Shown: positions 50,653-60,880, counted from the first letter of the stretch. The stretch is DNA of 64,000 nucleotides from Methylacidimicrobium sp. AP8 (GCF_903064525.1 NZ_LR797830.1:1-64000), one strand, 5' to 3'. Notes: generated from the letters alone by a model not told the origin. A program made the numbers and translations.

Positions 50653-50680
50653 AAGGGCCCGCTTCCGAGCCCGCCCTTGT
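50653..50680 (+). terminator. Possible weak terminator
   Basis: AAGGGC (50653-50658) pairs with GCCCTT (50673-50678) around an inner GC-TTCCGA-GC, followed by TGTT. It lies 50 bp after the duplicated-domain gene and before the hydrolase gene. The short stem and poor T-run keep confidence low. Confidence 0.3.
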
Positions 50681-50713
50681 TCCGAGCCGGGGCGGGCGGT
50701 TAGACTGGTCCAC

Positions 50714-51427
50714 ATGGAGGTCGTCTACTACGGACATTCGTGCTTTGTCCTGGAAATCGGCGGGGCGCACCTGCTCTTCGATCCCTTTCTCAGCGGCAAC
50801 CCGCTCGCGGCCGGCCTAGACGCCCGGGAGATCCCGGCGGACTACGTTCTCCTCTCGCATGGCCATGCGGATCATATCGGCGATGCCCCCGAGATCGCCA
50901 AGAGGACCGGAGCGCTCGTCATATCGAGCTTCGAAGTGGCCGAATGGCTAGTCAAGCAGGGGGTCGAGCGCGTCTACGCGATGAACCTGGGCGGGAAAAA
51001 GCGGTGGCCCTTTGGCTTGGTCCACTACGTTCCGGCTTTCCATTCGAGCAGCCTTCCGGACGGCAGCTACGGGGGACCGGCGGGGGGATTCGTGATCCGC
51101 GCGGCCGAAGGAACAATCTACTATGCCGGCGACACCGCCCTTTTCGGGGACATGAAGTTGCTCCGGGAGATGCATCATCCGATCGCCCTTGCCATCCTTC
51201 CGATCGGTGACACCTTCACGATGGGAGTGGAGGAGGCGATCCGGGCGGCGGAGCTCCTCGAGTGCCGGAGTGTCCTTGGAGTGCACTACGATACCTTCGA
51301 GGGCATTCGTATCGATAAGCAGGCCGCTCAGGAAGCCTTCGCCGCTGCGGATCTCGACCTGCATCTGCTGCCGATCGGCGGGAAGCTGACCGTTCCGCAG
51401 GCGAAGAGGACTTTGGAGGCCGGATGA
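50714..51427 (+). CDS. UPF0173 metal-dependent hydrolase
   Basis: Metallo-beta-lactamase fold protein of the YtkL/UPF0173 family, 237 residues: [38 protein letters not shown] (HxHxDH metal site), [46 protein letters not shown] and VLGVHYDTF. Substrate unknown. The gene overlaps the following thioredoxin-domain protein gene (ATGA), so the two are likely co-translated. Confidence 0.9.
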   Translation: MEVVYYGHSCFVLEIGGAHLLFDPFLSGNPLAAGLDAREIPADYVLLSHGHADHIGDAPEIAKRTGALVISSFEVAEWLVKQGVERVYAMNLGGKKRWPFGLVHYVPAFHSSSLPDGSYGGPAGGFVIRAAEGTIYYAGDTALFGDMKLLREMHHPIALAILPIGDTFTMGVEEAIRAAELLECRSVLGVHYDTFEGIRIDKQAAQEAFAAADLDLHLLPIGGKLTVPQAKRTLEAG

Positions 51428-53553
51428 ATCGATTGGCGACCGCCAGAAGCCCTTACCTCCGGCAGCACGCCGGGAACCCGGTCGACTGGTATCCATGGGG
51501 GAGCGAGGCCTTCGCCAAGGCGAAGGCCGAAGGGAAGCCGATCTTTCTCTCCGTCGGCTATGCCACCTGCCACTGGTGCCATGTGATGGCCCACGAATCC
51601 TTCGAGGACGCGGAGGTCGCCGAAAGGCTCAATCGGGCCTTCGTGCCGGTCAAGGTCGATCGCGAGGAGCGGCCCGACGTGGACCAGGCGTACATGACCT
51701 TCGTCCAGGCGACCACGGGGCAGGGGGGCTGGCCGATGAGCGTCTGGCTCACCCCGGACCTCGAGCCGTTTTACGGAGGGACCTACTTTCCGAAGAACGA
51801 CCGCTGGGGACTGCCGGGGTTCCTGTCCGTTCTCGACCGGATTGCGGATCTCTGGTCCCGCCATCGGGAGGAGCTTGTGCGCCGGGGAGAGGAGGTCGCA
51901 GCGCGGCTCCGGGAGGCCTTGGCGGCGGGCGGCTCCGGGCCGGTGGATGGAGAGCGGGCGGTGGAGCGCGCCTTGGAGGAGTTTTCGCGGACGTTTGATT
52001 CCGAATGGGGCGGCTTCGGGCCCAAGCCCAAGTTTCCCCGGCCGGCCGCCCTCCACTTCCTTTTGCGTTACGCAGCGGCCCGTGCCGGCCGGCCGGAGGG
52101 CAGACGCGCCTGGTCGATGGCCGAGCGGACGTTGGAGATGATGGCCCGCGGGGGCATTCGCGACCGGATCGGGGGGGGCTTTCACCGGTATTCGGTGGAC
52201 CGTTTCTGGCAAGTGCCCCATTTCGAGAAGATGCTCTACGACCAGGCGCAGCTGGCTTGCTCCTACTTGGAGTGTTTTTGCGGCAACGGGGATCCGCGCT
52301 TCGCGTCGGTCGTCCGGGAGATTCTCGACTATCTGTTGCGCGACCTCGAGCTCCCCGACGGAGGATTCGCCTCCGCGGAGGATGCGGACAGCGTCCCTCC
52401 GGAAGGGGGGCCGGCTCGGGAAGGTGCCTTTTATCTTTGGACCGGAACGGAGATTGCGGAGCTGCTCGATCCGGCGGAAGCGCGCCTAGCCGGCGACCTG
52501 TGGGGTGTGCGGCCCGAAGGAAACATCCCGGCGGATGCGGATCCGCACCGCGAGCTGGCCGGAAAAAACATTCTCTTCGAGCGGGAGCCGATCGAGGAGG
52601 TCGGGCAGCGGCTCGGTCTGTCCCCAGAGGAAGCGGAGCGGAAAGCGCGGGCGGCGGCCGCCAAGCTCTTTGCCGCTCGCGAGCGGCGGCCCCGGCCTAC
52701 GAAGGATGACAAGGTCGTGCTCGGGTGGAACGCCCTTGCCGTTTCGGCTCTGGCCCGAGCAGGGCTATGCCTGGATGAGGAGCGCTACCAGGTCGCTGCG
52801 GAGCGGACGGCACGGTTTCTCCTCAGCCAGCTCTTCGATGCCGCGACCGGAAAGCTCTTCCGTCTCTATCGGGAGGGGCGGGGCGAGGTCGAGGCCTTTG
52901 CGGGGGATTATGCGATGCTGGTGCAAGCGCTCCTCGATCTTTTCGAGCTGACGCAGGAGGCCGAGTGGGTCGAAAGGGCATGCTTTTTTCAAGATCGGAT
53001 GGAAGCCCTGTTCCGGGATCCCGCATCGGGCGGCTACTGGACGAGCGAAGAGAAGAGAAGCGAGATTCCGTTCCGGATTCGGGAGGAGCACGACGGAGCC
53101 GAGCCCGCCGCCATTTCGCTGGCGGCGGCGAACCTACTGCGCTTTTCCGCCCTGCTGCCCGAAGAAAGGTGGCCGGGACGGCTCGACGAACTCTTCCGGG
53201 CCGAAGCCGGCCTGCTCACCCAGGCGCCTGGGTCCCTCCCGCAGCTTCTGGCGGCCTATCTCGACTCGACCCGGCCTCCGGTATCGGTGGTCATCGTCGG
53301 CGCTCGCAGCGATCCGCGAACCCGAGCCCTTCTGGCGTCCGGAGCCGGCATTCCCACCTCCCGCAGGCTTCTTCTGGCCGTCGAGCCGGGAAGGCGCTAC
53401 CCTTTCCTGGGGGAAAAAGAGGAGTTTTATCTCTCCCTCTCTCTGCGGGCGGGGGCTCCGGTCGCCTATCTCTGCCGATCCTTTTCCTGTTCGGAGCCGA
53501 TTTCCGATCCCGATGCTCTCCGGGAGCGCTTACGGGAGGCTCCGGCCCTGTAG
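51424..53553 (+). CDS. YyaL/SSP411-type thioredoxin-domain protein
   Basis: A 709-residue protein of the YyaL (spermatogenesis-associated protein 20-like) family. The N-terminal thioredoxin-like domain has [38 protein letters not shown] (CxxC near residue 53) and [14 protein letters not shown]; the rest is an (alpha/alpha)-barrel resembling N-acylglucosamine 2-epimerase and GH76-like folds ([54 protein letters not shown]). Function in bacteria is not established. It overlaps the hydrolase gene upstream and its end overlaps the convergent pyrD by 24 bp. Confidence 0.9.
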   Translation: MNRLATARSPYLRQHAGNPVDWYPWGSEAFAKAKAEGKPIFLSVGYATCHWCHVMAHESFEDAEVAERLNRAFVPVKVDREERPDVDQAYMTFVQATTGQGGWPMSVWLTPDLEPFYGGTYFPKNDRWGLPGFLSVLDRIADLWSRHREELVRRGEEVAARLREALAAGGSGPVDGERAVERALEEFSRTFDSEWGGFGPKPKFPRPAALHFLLRYAAARAGRPEGRRAWSMAERTLEMMARGGIRDRIGGGFHRYSVDRFWQVPHFEKMLYDQAQLACSYLECFCGNGDPRFASVVREILDYLLRDLELPDGGFASAEDADSVPPEGGPAREGAFYLWTGTEIAELLDPAEARLAGDLWGVRPEGNIPADADPHRELAGKNILFEREPIEEVGQRLGLSPEEAERKARAAAAKLFAARERRPRPTKDDKVVLGWNALAVSALARAGLCLDEERYQVAAERTARFLLSQLFDAATGKLFRLYREGRGEVEAFAGDYAMLVQALLDLFELTQEAEWVERACFFQDRMEALFRDPASGGYWTSEEKRSEIPFRIREEHDGAEPAAISLAAANLLRFSALLPEERWPGRLDELFRAEAGLLTQAPGSLPQLLAAYLDSTRPPVSVVIVGARSDPRTRALLASGAGIPTSRRLLLAVEPGRRYPFLGEKEEFYLSLSLRAGAPVAYLCRSFSCSEPISDPDALRERLREAPAL

Positions 53554-54549
53554 GAGTCCGCGGCCGATCTCGCGGGCGAAGAGCGGCCCCCGAAAGACAA
53601 AGCCCGTATAGGCTTCGAGCAGGCACGCCCCTGCGTCGAGCTTTTCGCGCGCATCACCTGCCTCGAAGATTCCGCCGACGGCCACGACGGGCAGTCGGCC
53701 CCCGCTCTCCCGAACCAGAAACCGGATTACCTCGGTGGATCGCTTGGCCAACGGTCTGCCGCTCAGCCCGCCGATAAGCCCCCGAGGACCCGGGGCCGGC
53801 AGGGTGTTCGTCGCGACCAGGCCGTCGCAGGGCGCCGACAGCACCGCTTCCAGGACGCCTCCGAGCTCCTTTTCTCCCAGATCCGGAGCGATCTTCACCA
53901 GAACGGGCTTGGCGGGCGGAGGGGTGTTGGCGGCGGCCACCGCCTCCAGCAGCATCCGCAGATGGGACTCCTGCTGGAGGGAGCGAAGCCCCGGGGTGTT
54001 CGGCGAGCTCAGGTTAAGAACGAAAAAGTCGCCGTAGGGACGGAGGAGGGCGAAGGCCCGCGCGTAGTCGGCGGCGGCCTGATCGAGCTCCGTCCGCCGC
54101 GATTTTCCGACGTTAATCCCCACCGGAAAGCTCGGCCATCTCCCGGCGTTGCGAAGTCCGGCGAGCCGGCGGGCGACTCGCTCCGCGCCCTCGCTTGGGA
54201 ATCCGAGCCGGTTCCAGAGCGCCTCCGAGCGGGAAAGGCGCCGGAGGCGGGGCGGAGGGTTCGGTTTTTGCGGATCTGGGGTGACCGTGCCGATCTCGCA
54301 GAAACCGAAGCCCAATGCTTCCCATGCCCCGAGGGCCACACCGTTCTTGTCGAACCCGGCTGCGAGTCCGAGCGGGGTTGAGAAACGAAGCCCCCAGACC
54401 GTCCGCTCCAGACCGGAGGGGAGCGGAGAGAGGGCCCGCTGCAGCATCGATTGCACCCGGACATCGGCGCAGAAAGCCAGTGCGAGATGGTGGGCTCTTT
54501 CGGGTGGAAGAAGAAAGAGGAGGCGGCGCAGGAGCGAGCTGTAGAGCAT
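53530..54549 (-). CDS. pyrD: Dihydroorotate dehydrogenase (quinone), class 2
   Basis: Membrane-associated flavoprotein of pyrimidine synthesis that passes electrons to quinone. The 339 residues have the class 2 N-terminal helix ([21 protein letters not shown]), [71 protein letters not shown] (catalytic Ser), [27 protein letters not shown] and [31 protein letters not shown]. The ATG at 54549 gives the usual start; the frame extends 31 codons upstream without family resemblance. It diverges from the RNA ligase partner gene. Confidence 0.95.
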   Translation of the reverse strand: MLYSSLLRRLLFLLPPERAHHLALAFCADVRVQSMLQRALSPLPSGLERTVWGLRFSTPLGLAAGFDKNGVALGAWEALGFGFCEIGTVTPDPQKPNPPPRLRRLSRSEALWNRLGFPSEGAERVARRLAGLRNAGRWPSFPVGINVGKSRRTELDQAAADYARAFALLRPYGDFFVLNLSSPNTPGLRSLQQESHLRMLLEAVAAANTPPPAKPVLVKIAPDLGEKELGGVLEAVLSAPCDGLVATNTLPAPGPRGLIGGLSGRPLAKRSTEVIRFLVRESGGRLPVVAVGGIFEAGDAREKLDAGACLLEAYTGFVFRGPLFAREIGRGLLQGRSLP

Positions 54550-54668
54550 TCGGACAGTCTCGGGAAGCTCAAGGCCGTTGGCAATCCGCAACCCGTGGAA
54601 GCGGAAATACCAACAAACGGCTGGATCGCCGCCGCCCGGCATCCTAGTCTTGCGCGCTGGTGGGGCCC

Positions 54669-55277
54669 ATGTACCGGTTCGTCCTGGATACGAGCATCTT
54701 CACCAATCCGGACGTCGCCTCCCAGTTCGGAGAGGACGAGGCGGCGGTGGGGGGCTTCCTCGATCTGGCTCGCAAAGTGCCTGCGGACTTCTTCATGCCG
54801 CTCTCCGTCTACGAGGAGCTGCGGAAGATGCGGGACCTCGATCCGCTGATCGGCTACTTCGAGTCGGTGGTGCGGATCCGTTCGCCACGGAGATCGGATC
54901 TGCAGATTCCCGGGGATTTCCTTTACGACTTCATCGATGAGGTCCGGAAACGGATCGACCATGGTCTGCGCATCGCCGAGGAGCACGCCAAGCTGGCGGG
55001 AGCAGCCGCCGAAATGGGACAGCTCCTCCACCAGCTCCGGGAGCGCTACCGGGAAGCTCTGCGGCGGGGAATTCTCGACAGCCGAGGAGACGTCGATGTG
55101 GTTCTTCTCGCCTTCGAAATCGACGGGAGCCTGGTCGCGGCCGACCATGGGTTGCGGAAGTGGGCGGATCGGATCGGGGTCGCCGTGGTCGACGCACGCC
55201 ACTTTCGCGACCTGCTCCGCCATCTAGTCGAAACGAAGGGAGCCGCCGAGGGCGTTGTGGAGAAATCCGGTGGTTGA
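54669..55277 (+). CDS. RNA ligase partner protein, PIN-like (MJ0950 family)
   Basis: The 202-residue product starts MYRFVLDTSIFTNPDVA and matches the PIN-like family described as the partner of archaeal-type RNA ligases. Acidic residues of a PIN nuclease site are visible: Asp in FVLDTS, Glu in SVYEELRKM, and Asp in SRGDVDVVLLA and VAADHGLRKWADRIG. A central helical stretch (EVRKRIDHGLRIAEEHAKLAGAAAEMGQ) is lysine-poor and long. The ATG at 54669 is preferred; a GTG lies three codons up. Its 3' end overlaps the convergent RNA ligase gene by 54 bp. By family it is probably a ribonuclease working with that ligase; this is inference. Confidence 0.88.
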   Translation: MYRFVLDTSIFTNPDVASQFGEDEAAVGGFLDLARKVPADFFMPLSVYEELRKMRDLDPLIGYFESVVRIRSPRRSDLQIPGDFLYDFIDEVRKRIDHGLRIAEEHAKLAGAAAEMGQLLHQLRERYREALRRGILDSRGDVDVVLLAFEIDGSLVAADHGLRKWADRIGVAVVDARHFRDLLRHLVETKGAAEGVVEKSGG

Positions 55278-56318
55278 ACGGTAGAGCTTTTCGAAACGCA
55301 GAACCCAGAATCCCGCTTCTTTTTCGAGCGAGACCATGCGCGTGTCTCCTTCATGGCCGGGGATCCGCGCCATGTTCTCGAGAAGCCGGAGAGCGTTTTC
55401 GCGGTCATGGAAGCGGCAGACGAACGATCCCACACAGCGGCCTCGCCGAGCCGAGCCGATTCGCTCGTGAAGGGCGGAAAGAAAGGCCTCCCCTAGGCGT
55501 CGGTTCCACTCTTCCCGATCGGGCGCTTCGATGTCCTCGAGAAAGAGCGCCAACCGCAAGACCCGTTCCGTGAAATACTCCGGGGGGACATCGAGATAGC
55601 GACGGGACATGGAAGAGATATCCGCCAGCTCGGCGCTGCCCGTCACGTATTTGGCGCGGAATCCTCGAAGAGAATCCTCCTTGAGGACGACTCCTTCCCG
55701 GCCCTCCGCGTCGAGCCGGAGGAGGATATCCCGCAAGGATCCGAGCTCCCCGGCTTCCAGCCGACCGTGGCCGGGCACCTCGGGGAGGCGGAAAGATCGG
55801 GCGATCGCCTGTTTCTCGCGCACCGGGAAAAATCCTTCCGTGCCTTGCTGCATCAGATCGAAGAGGAAGAAGCCGACTCCTTCGGGCACCAGAGGGGAGC
55901 TGCCTTCGACATAAGGGGTCTCGGGCCCGGTCACTTCGCCGCAGAGAATCCATTCCGGATGTGCGGAGAAAACGGCGGGATCGATCAAATCGGCGATCCG
56001 ATCGGTCGTGAACGGGCAGATCAGTCCGCCCCGAGTGGCGGCGTAAAGCGCATCGCCGGCGCGGAAGATACGGACGTTGTAGCCGTCGACCTTCTCTTCT
56101 ACCCAGAATGGGCCGTGAAAGAGGGAACGGATGCCCGCCAGAGTCTGTACCCGCCCGATCTTCGGATAGCCGGGAACGACGACTCCGTCCGCCAGCAGAG
56201 TGCCGCGCGGCCATCCGTGCCAATCATGGAGCAGCCGGGTATACGTCCAATCGCCGAAAGACTCGCGCTTCGCCTTTTTTTCCGCGACGGCCGCATGTAT
56301 CTCGGACTCGGGGATCAT
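55224..56318 (-). CDS. ATP-dependent RNA ligase, Pab1020 (Rnl3) family
   Basis: Nucleotidyltransferase of 364 residues. The adenylation motif I is EEKVDGYNVRIF with Lys at about residue 76; motif III is near FFLFDLM, motif IV EGVVLKED and motif V FRAKYVTGS. The N-terminal SFGDWTYTRLLHDWHGWPRGT and the C-terminal domain with MSRRYLDVPPEYFTERVLRLALFLED match the archaeal Pab1020 group, whose members circularise single-stranded RNA. The ATG at 56318 is the most likely start; the frame is open nine codons further. It is tail-to-tail with the PIN partner gene. In archaea and a few bacteria the two families occur together. The substrate here is unknown. Confidence 0.9.
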   Translation of the reverse strand: MIPESEIHAAVAEKKAKRESFGDWTYTRLLHDWHGWPRGTLLADGVVVPGYPKIGRVQTLAGIRSLFHGPFWVEEKVDGYNVRIFRAGDALYAATRGGLICPFTTDRIADLIDPAVFSAHPEWILCGEVTGPETPYVEGSSPLVPEGVGFFLFDLMQQGTEGFFPVREKQAIARSFRLPEVPGHGRLEAGELGSLRDILLRLDAEGREGVVLKEDSLRGFRAKYVTGSAELADISSMSRRYLDVPPEYFTERVLRLALFLEDIEAPDREEWNRRLGEAFLSALHERIGSARRGRCVGSFVCRFHDRENALRLLENMARIPGHEGDTRMVSLEKEAGFWVLRFEKLYRSTTGFLHNALGGSLRFD

Positions 56319-56415
56319 TTTCGGCCTTCGGTCTGCTTGGAGCATTATGAAGCGCCGGCGGCCGCAGGCAAACTCCCGCTGGCCTCCCGCTCCGCGGCAG
56401 ATCTGCAGGGAGGGA

Positions 56416-57744
56416 TTACTTCCCGATGCAAAACCGCCGGAAGACCTCGTCGAGAATCTCCTCGCTTGTCACCGCGCCCGTGATCTCTCCCACCTCCTGG
56501 AGAGCCGTGCGCAACTCCAGGCACCAGAGCTCGCAGGCGAGGCCGGCCCGAAAGGCATCGGCGGCTTGGTCCAGCGCCGCGATCGCACGTCGCAAAGCGG
56601 CTTCCTGCCGCGCGTTGACCGCCCCTCCCGCAGCAGCGTCGGGCCCTAGGGCCGCGATTTCCCGGGCTAGGAGCTGATCGAGCTCGGGCATCCCTTCGCG
56701 AGTCAGCGCGGAGACGCAGAGATGGTAGCGGTGCTCCGGGTGAACGCCCAAGTCCGATTTGTTGGCTATCCGCAAAAGCCGCTGATGGGGAAGAAGGGGG
56801 ATGGGGGCGGAGACATCGGCATCCGGCGGCTCCGAAGCGATCGAGACGTGGAGCACGATATCGGCGGAGCGGACCGCCTCCTCCGCCCGGAGCACCCCTT
56901 CCGCCTCTACCGGGTGTTCGGCCGTCCGCCGGCCCGCCGTGTCGATGAGCCGGACGGGATATCCCGCGACCTGGCAGAGGGATTCGATCGTGTCGCGGGT
57001 CGTGCCCGGATGCGGAGAGACGATTGCTCGGTTCTGCCGCAGGATCGCGTTGAAGAGGCTCGATTTGCCGACGTTCGGAGGGCCTTCCAAGACGACGGTG
57101 ATTCCCTCGCGAAGGAGACGGCCCATGGGCGCGGTTCCCGCCAGAGCGGCCAGCTCGCTCCGCAGCCTGTCGATACGGCGGAGCATTTCCTCCCCGACCT
57201 CCGGATCAATGTCCTCGTCCGGAAAGTCGAGGAAGGCTTCCGCGTGCGCAATGAGCTCCAGAAGCTCGGCTCTGGCATCCGCCAGCTTACGGCCGAGCCT
57301 CCCCTCCTGCATCTGCTGAGCGACAACCAGGCTGCGAAGGCTGCCGGCATGAATGAGGTCTGCAATCGCCTCGGCCTGGGTCAGATCGAGCTTGCCGTGA
57401 AGGAAGGCGCGCTGGGTGAACTCTCCGGGAAGAGCCGCCCGGACGCCTCGGCTGAAATAGGCCGCCAGGATCCGGTCGACCAGCAGCGGATTCCCGTGGC
57501 AGGAGATTTCGACCATCTCTTCGCCCGTATACGAGCGGGGCTGCTGCCAGTAGAGAAGGACGACGTCGTCCAGCTTCTGCTCTCCGTCCCAGAGTTCCCG
57601 GTACCAAGCCTTTTGCGGGAGCCAGGAAACCGGCTTCCGCAGCAGAAGTTCGGTGATCCTCCGGGATTCCGGGCCGCTGATCCGAATCACGGCCAAGGCC
57701 GCCGGTGCGGCGGGAGTGGCGAGTGCCGCAATGGTATCGTTCAT
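56416..57744 (-). CDS. mnmE: tRNA modification GTPase MnmE
   Basis: With MnmG it installs the 5-carboxymethylaminomethyl group at tRNA wobble uridine. The 442 residues comprise the formyl-THF-binding N-domain (MNDTIAALATPAAPAALAVIRISG, SYTGEEMVEISCHGNPLLVDRIL, FTQRAFLHGKLDLTQAEAIADLI), the inserted G domain (G1 GPPNVGKSS, G2 TTRDT, G3 DTAGRR, G4 NKSDLG) and the C-terminal FCIGK with its catalytic Cys. The ATG at 57744 gives the standard start. No mnmG is nearby. The RNA ligase gene lies 98 bp downstream on the same strand, so a shared transcript is possible. Confidence 0.95.
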   Translation of the reverse strand: MNDTIAALATPAAPAALAVIRISGPESRRITELLLRKPVSWLPQKAWYRELWDGEQKLDDVVLLYWQQPRSYTGEEMVEISCHGNPLLVDRILAAYFSRGVRAALPGEFTQRAFLHGKLDLTQAEAIADLIHAGSLRSLVVAQQMQEGRLGRKLADARAELLELIAHAEAFLDFPDEDIDPEVGEEMLRRIDRLRSELAALAGTAPMGRLLREGITVVLEGPPNVGKSSLFNAILRQNRAIVSPHPGTTRDTIESLCQVAGYPVRLIDTAGRRTAEHPVEAEGVLRAEEAVRSADIVLHVSIASEPPDADVSAPIPLLPHQRLLRIANKSDLGVHPEHRYHLCVSALTREGMPELDQLLAREIAALGPDAAAGGAVNARQEAALRRAIAALDQAADAFRAGLACELWCLELRTALQEVGEITGAVTSEEILDEVFRRFCIGK

Positions 57745-57928
57745 CGGTTGCCGCGCAAAGGCGGTGAATTCTCTTGCCGCGCGCGTCCGCTGCCCGCCGG
57801 GCGAAGAGGCTGGCCGCGGAAGAGGCCGGCGGCGCTCCATCCTCTGGTCCTGACCATACTCGTCCTGTCGGCGGGCGGCAAGCGGACCCTAAGAAGGAAG
57901 TTGGTGGGAGCTTTTCTGGCGGGATACG

Positions 57929-60232
57929 ATGGCCGCGTCCCGAACCATGCCGAACGAGCTCTTGGAAGGAAAACGGCCCTCCGCCGCTCCTCGAGGTTCC
58001 ATCGCCCGAGTTCTCTTGGAGAGAAAGCGGGATTGCCTGCTCGACTATGCCGTTCCCGAACGGCTCGCCGGCCGGGTTGAGATCGGTTCCCACGTTCGGG
58101 TTCCGTTGCGGCGGGCGGAGACCACGGGCTGGGTCATCGATTTTCCGGCCGAGCCCGCCGTCGAGGGATTGCGCGAGCTGGCCGGAATCTGCTCCGACGC
58201 TTTTCACCTCCCTGCTCCTCTCCTGCAACTCGCCGCGTGGGTCGCCGACTACTATTGCGCTCCTTTGGCCGCCTCTCTCGCTTGCATTCTGCCCGCTCCG
58301 GTCCGGCGGGCGCGCGCACAGGAGCGGTTGCGGGCCGTCTGCCTTGGCGAAGCGGACCCAGAAGCCCTCGAGCGGATCGGCTGCTCTCCGCGCGAAAAGG
58401 AGGCGTGGATGCGGCTGCGCGAGCTGGGATCTGCTTGGCTCTCCGAGCTCTGCACCGGCACGGGAATCGGGCCGCAAGTCTGGAATCGGCTCGCAAAGCG
58501 CGGACTCATCGACCTGCGGAAGGCGGAGCGACGGCGGCATCCGTTGGACGTCCCTCTTCAAAAAAACGAGGTCCTTCCGATCTTGACCGCGGATCAGGCG
58601 GCGGCGTTCGACTCCGTTCGGCGGGCGATTCGGGAGAACGCGTTCTCCGCGTTCCTTCTCTTCGGAGTTACCGGCAGCGGGAAGACGGAGATCTATCTGC
58701 GGTCGGTGGCGGAGGCGCTTGCCCAGGGGCGGTCCGCGCTGATTCTTGTTCCGGAGATCGCCTTGACCCCGCAACTCGCCGAGCAGGTGCAGAGCCGGTT
58801 CGGCGATCATCCCGGCAGGGTGGCGCTCTGGCATAGCCGGCTTTCCCCTGGAGAGAGGCACGACCAGTGGCGGGACGTTCGCTCCGGGCGTGCGCGCATC
58901 GTGCTCGGCGCGCGCTCCGCCGTTTTCGCTCCGTTGCGCGATCTCGGGCTCATCGTCGTCGACGAGGAGCACGAGCCCGCCTACAAGCAAAGGGAGACTC
59001 CGCGGTATCACGCGAGGGACGTCGCCGTAATGCGCGCCCGCCGGGAAGGGATTCCGGTAGTCCTGGGCTCCGCCTGCCCCTCGCTCGAGTCCTATGCCAA
59101 CGCCCTTGCGGGCAAATACCGGCTCTTGGAGTTGAGCAGCCGCGTCCAGGACCGCGCCCTTCCTTGGGTCCGGATCGTCGATCTGCGCAGAAGAGGCAAA
59201 CGGCGGAATCCGGCGGCCGACGCCAAGGAGACCAAGGAAGAAATCCCTTGGCTTTCCCGCGAACTCCGGGAAGAGCTGGGGAAGCGACTGGCGCGGGGGG
59301 AGCAAGCGATTCTCTACATTAACCGGCGGGGATATGCGCGGGTTCTCCAGTGCGCGGGGTGCGGCGCCGTCCGGGAGTGCCCGGATTGCAGCGTCGCCTT
59401 GACCTATCATCGCGCGGCCGGAAGGCTCCGTTGCCACTTCTGCGGCCACCACGAACCCTACCCCGAAGCATGCTCCGCCTGTTCCGGAAAGCGCTTCGAC
59501 CTGCTCGGAACCGGAACCGAACGCGTCGTCGAGTCGGTCGAGCAAGCGTTCCCCTCGGCCCGGGTCTTGCGGATGGATTCGGATTCGATGTCCCGGAAGG
59601 GCTCCCTTTCGGAAGCCTTGGCGGCTTTTGCCGCCCGCCGCTTCGACATCCTGGTCGGCACCCAGATGGTCGCCAAAGGACTCCACTTTCCCGGGGTGAC
59701 CCTGGTCGGGATCATCCAAATCGACGGGCTGCTGCACATGCCCGACTTCCGCTCGGCCGAACGCGCCTTCCAGCAGCTTGTCCAGGTCGCCGGCCGCTCC
59801 GGCCGCGGGGAAGAGCGAGGCGTCGTCTTGATCCAGACCCGCTGTCCGGTGCACCCGGCGATCCAGTTCGCCCGGCACCACGACTATCGCGGCTTCGCCG
59901 AGCAGGACCTGGAATTTCGGACGTCGCTCGGCTATCCGCCGGCGTTGCGCCTGATCCTCCTTACTTGGAAGGGCCTAAAAGAAGATCTGTGCCGGCGGAC
60001 GGCGGAAATCGAGGCTGCGGAGATCCGGCGAAGGCTTGAAGGATCCGCGGAAGTCGGCCCGGTGGTGCCCGCCCCGATCGCCCGGCTTCAGGGCGCCTTC
60101 CGCTTTCAACTCCTTCTTAAGACATCGCGGATCGCCGAGGCCGCCCGCCGCCTTAAGCAGTGGCTAGGGGAACGCGGCCGCCGGAAGGAGGCCGACCTCA
60201 TCGTGGATGTCGATCCGGTCGAGTTCCTGTAG
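57929..60232 (+). CDS. priA: Primosomal protein N' (replication restart helicase PriA)
   Basis: SF2 helicase that reloads the replisome at stalled forks. Of 767 residues, the first 200 form the DNA-binding domain (IARVLLERKRDCLLDYAVPE, GSHVRVPLRRAETTGWVIDF), followed by Walker A FGVTGSGKTEIYL, PEIALTPQLAEQ, VDEEHEPAYKQ and LGSACPSLES, then the zinc module with four Cys pairs (CAGC, CPDC, CHFC, CSAC), YINRRGYAR and GTQMVAKGLHFPGVTLVG, and QVAGRSGRG. All motifs are intact. The gene diverges from mnmE with a 184-bp gap and converges on the peroxiredoxin gene with a 12-bp gap. Confidence 0.95.
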   Translation: MAASRTMPNELLEGKRPSAAPRGSIARVLLERKRDCLLDYAVPERLAGRVEIGSHVRVPLRRAETTGWVIDFPAEPAVEGLRELAGICSDAFHLPAPLLQLAAWVADYYCAPLAASLACILPAPVRRARAQERLRAVCLGEADPEALERIGCSPREKEAWMRLRELGSAWLSELCTGTGIGPQVWNRLAKRGLIDLRKAERRRHPLDVPLQKNEVLPILTADQAAAFDSVRRAIRENAFSAFLLFGVTGSGKTEIYLRSVAEALAQGRSALILVPEIALTPQLAEQVQSRFGDHPGRVALWHSRLSPGERHDQWRDVRSGRARIVLGARSAVFAPLRDLGLIVVDEEHEPAYKQRETPRYHARDVAVMRARREGIPVVLGSACPSLESYANALAGKYRLLELSSRVQDRALPWVRIVDLRRRGKRRNPAADAKETKEEIPWLSRELREELGKRLARGEQAILYINRRGYARVLQCAGCGAVRECPDCSVALTYHRAAGRLRCHFCGHHEPYPEACSACSGKRFDLLGTGTERVVESVEQAFPSARVLRMDSDSMSRKGSLSEALAAFAARRFDILVGTQMVAKGLHFPGVTLVGIIQIDGLLHMPDFRSAERAFQQLVQVAGRSGRGEERGVVLIQTRCPVHPAIQFARHHDYRGFAEQDLEFRTSLGYPPALRLILLTWKGLKEDLCRRTAEIEAAEIRRRLEGSAEVGPVVPAPIARLQGAFRFQLLLKTSRIAEAARRLKQWLGERGRRKEADLIVDVDPVEFL

Positions 60233-60244
60233 CCTGCCGGTTGC

Positions 60245-60802
60245 TCAGGCGGCCGCCGGCCTGAGGAACTCTTCTCCCTTCCGCCAGTTGCAGGGGCAGA
60301 GCTCGCCCGATTGCAAGGCGTCGAGCACCCGCAGCACCTCCTCCGGGTTGCGTCCGATCGAAAGGTCGTTGACCGAAACGAACCGGATGACGTTCTCCGG
60401 GTCGACGATGAAGGTCGCCCGGAGCGCGACCCCCTCCTTCCGATCGAGGATGCCGAGCGCGCTCGAGAGCTCCCGCTTGATATCGGCGAGCATGGGAAAA
60501 GGAATATCCTTCAGCTCCGGGTGGTGGAGCCGCCAGTTGAGGTGGACGAACTCGCTGTCGATCGAGACGCCGTAAAGGACGGCGTGGCGCTCGGCGAACT
60601 CCTTCATCAGCTTGCCGAATGCGACCAGTTCGGTCGGGCAGACGAATGTGAAATCCTTCGGCCAGAAAAAGAGGACCTTCCATTTGCCGCTGTGCGTCTG
60701 GTCGGAAATCTCGGTGAATGCCGTGTCGAGCTTCAGGCCTTCCGGCCCCCCTTGGACGGCTTTCAGGGTAAACTTGGGAAACGGATCGCCCACTGTCAGC
60801 AT
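60245..60802 (-). CDS. Typical 2-Cys peroxiredoxin (AhpC/Prx1 type)
   Basis: Thiol peroxidase of 185 residues reducing hydrogen peroxide and organic peroxides. The fold start MLTVGDPFPKFTLKAV, WKVLFFWPKDFTFVCPTELVAF with the peroxidatic Cys near residue 56, GVSIDSEFVHLNW, FPMLADIKRELSSALGIL, ATFIVDPENVIRFV and a C-terminal SGELCPCNWRKGEEFL with resolving Cys are all present. The extra Cys in CPC is common in this AhpC subgroup. The ATG at 60802 follows AAAGGAG. No dedicated reductase (AhpF) is adjacent, so electrons may come from thioredoxin or an AhpD-like partner. Confidence 0.92.
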   Translation of the reverse strand: MLTVGDPFPKFTLKAVQGGPEGLKLDTAFTEISDQTHSGKWKVLFFWPKDFTFVCPTELVAFGKLMKEFAERHAVLYGVSIDSEFVHLNWRLHHPELKDIPFPMLADIKRELSSALGILDRKEGVALRATFIVDPENVIRFVSVNDLSIGRNPEEVLRVLDALQSGELCPCNWRKGEEFLRPAAA

Positions 60803-60850
60803 GCTGGCATCTCCTTTGCGTCTCTTTTGGTTTAGGGTGTTGTGCTTTAG

Positions 60851-60880
60851 GACATAACAAGAAGGCGGACAAGCGGTCAA
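60851..60880 (-). promoter_or_regulatory. Possible sigma70 promoter of the peroxiredoxin gene
   Basis: Read on the minus strand, TTGACC (plus 60875-60880) is followed after 18 bp by TATGTC (60851-60856), 48 bp before the start codon. The -35 is good, the -10 weak. No OxyR-like pattern is obvious. Confidence 0.35.

Noticed and set aside
57287-59881. An 864-codon open frame antisense to priA and mnmE
   Set aside because: It is antisense to priA over most of its length, and both real genes show complete family motifs; the antisense product is low-complexity Arg/Gly/Pro sequence typical of GC-rich shadow frames.
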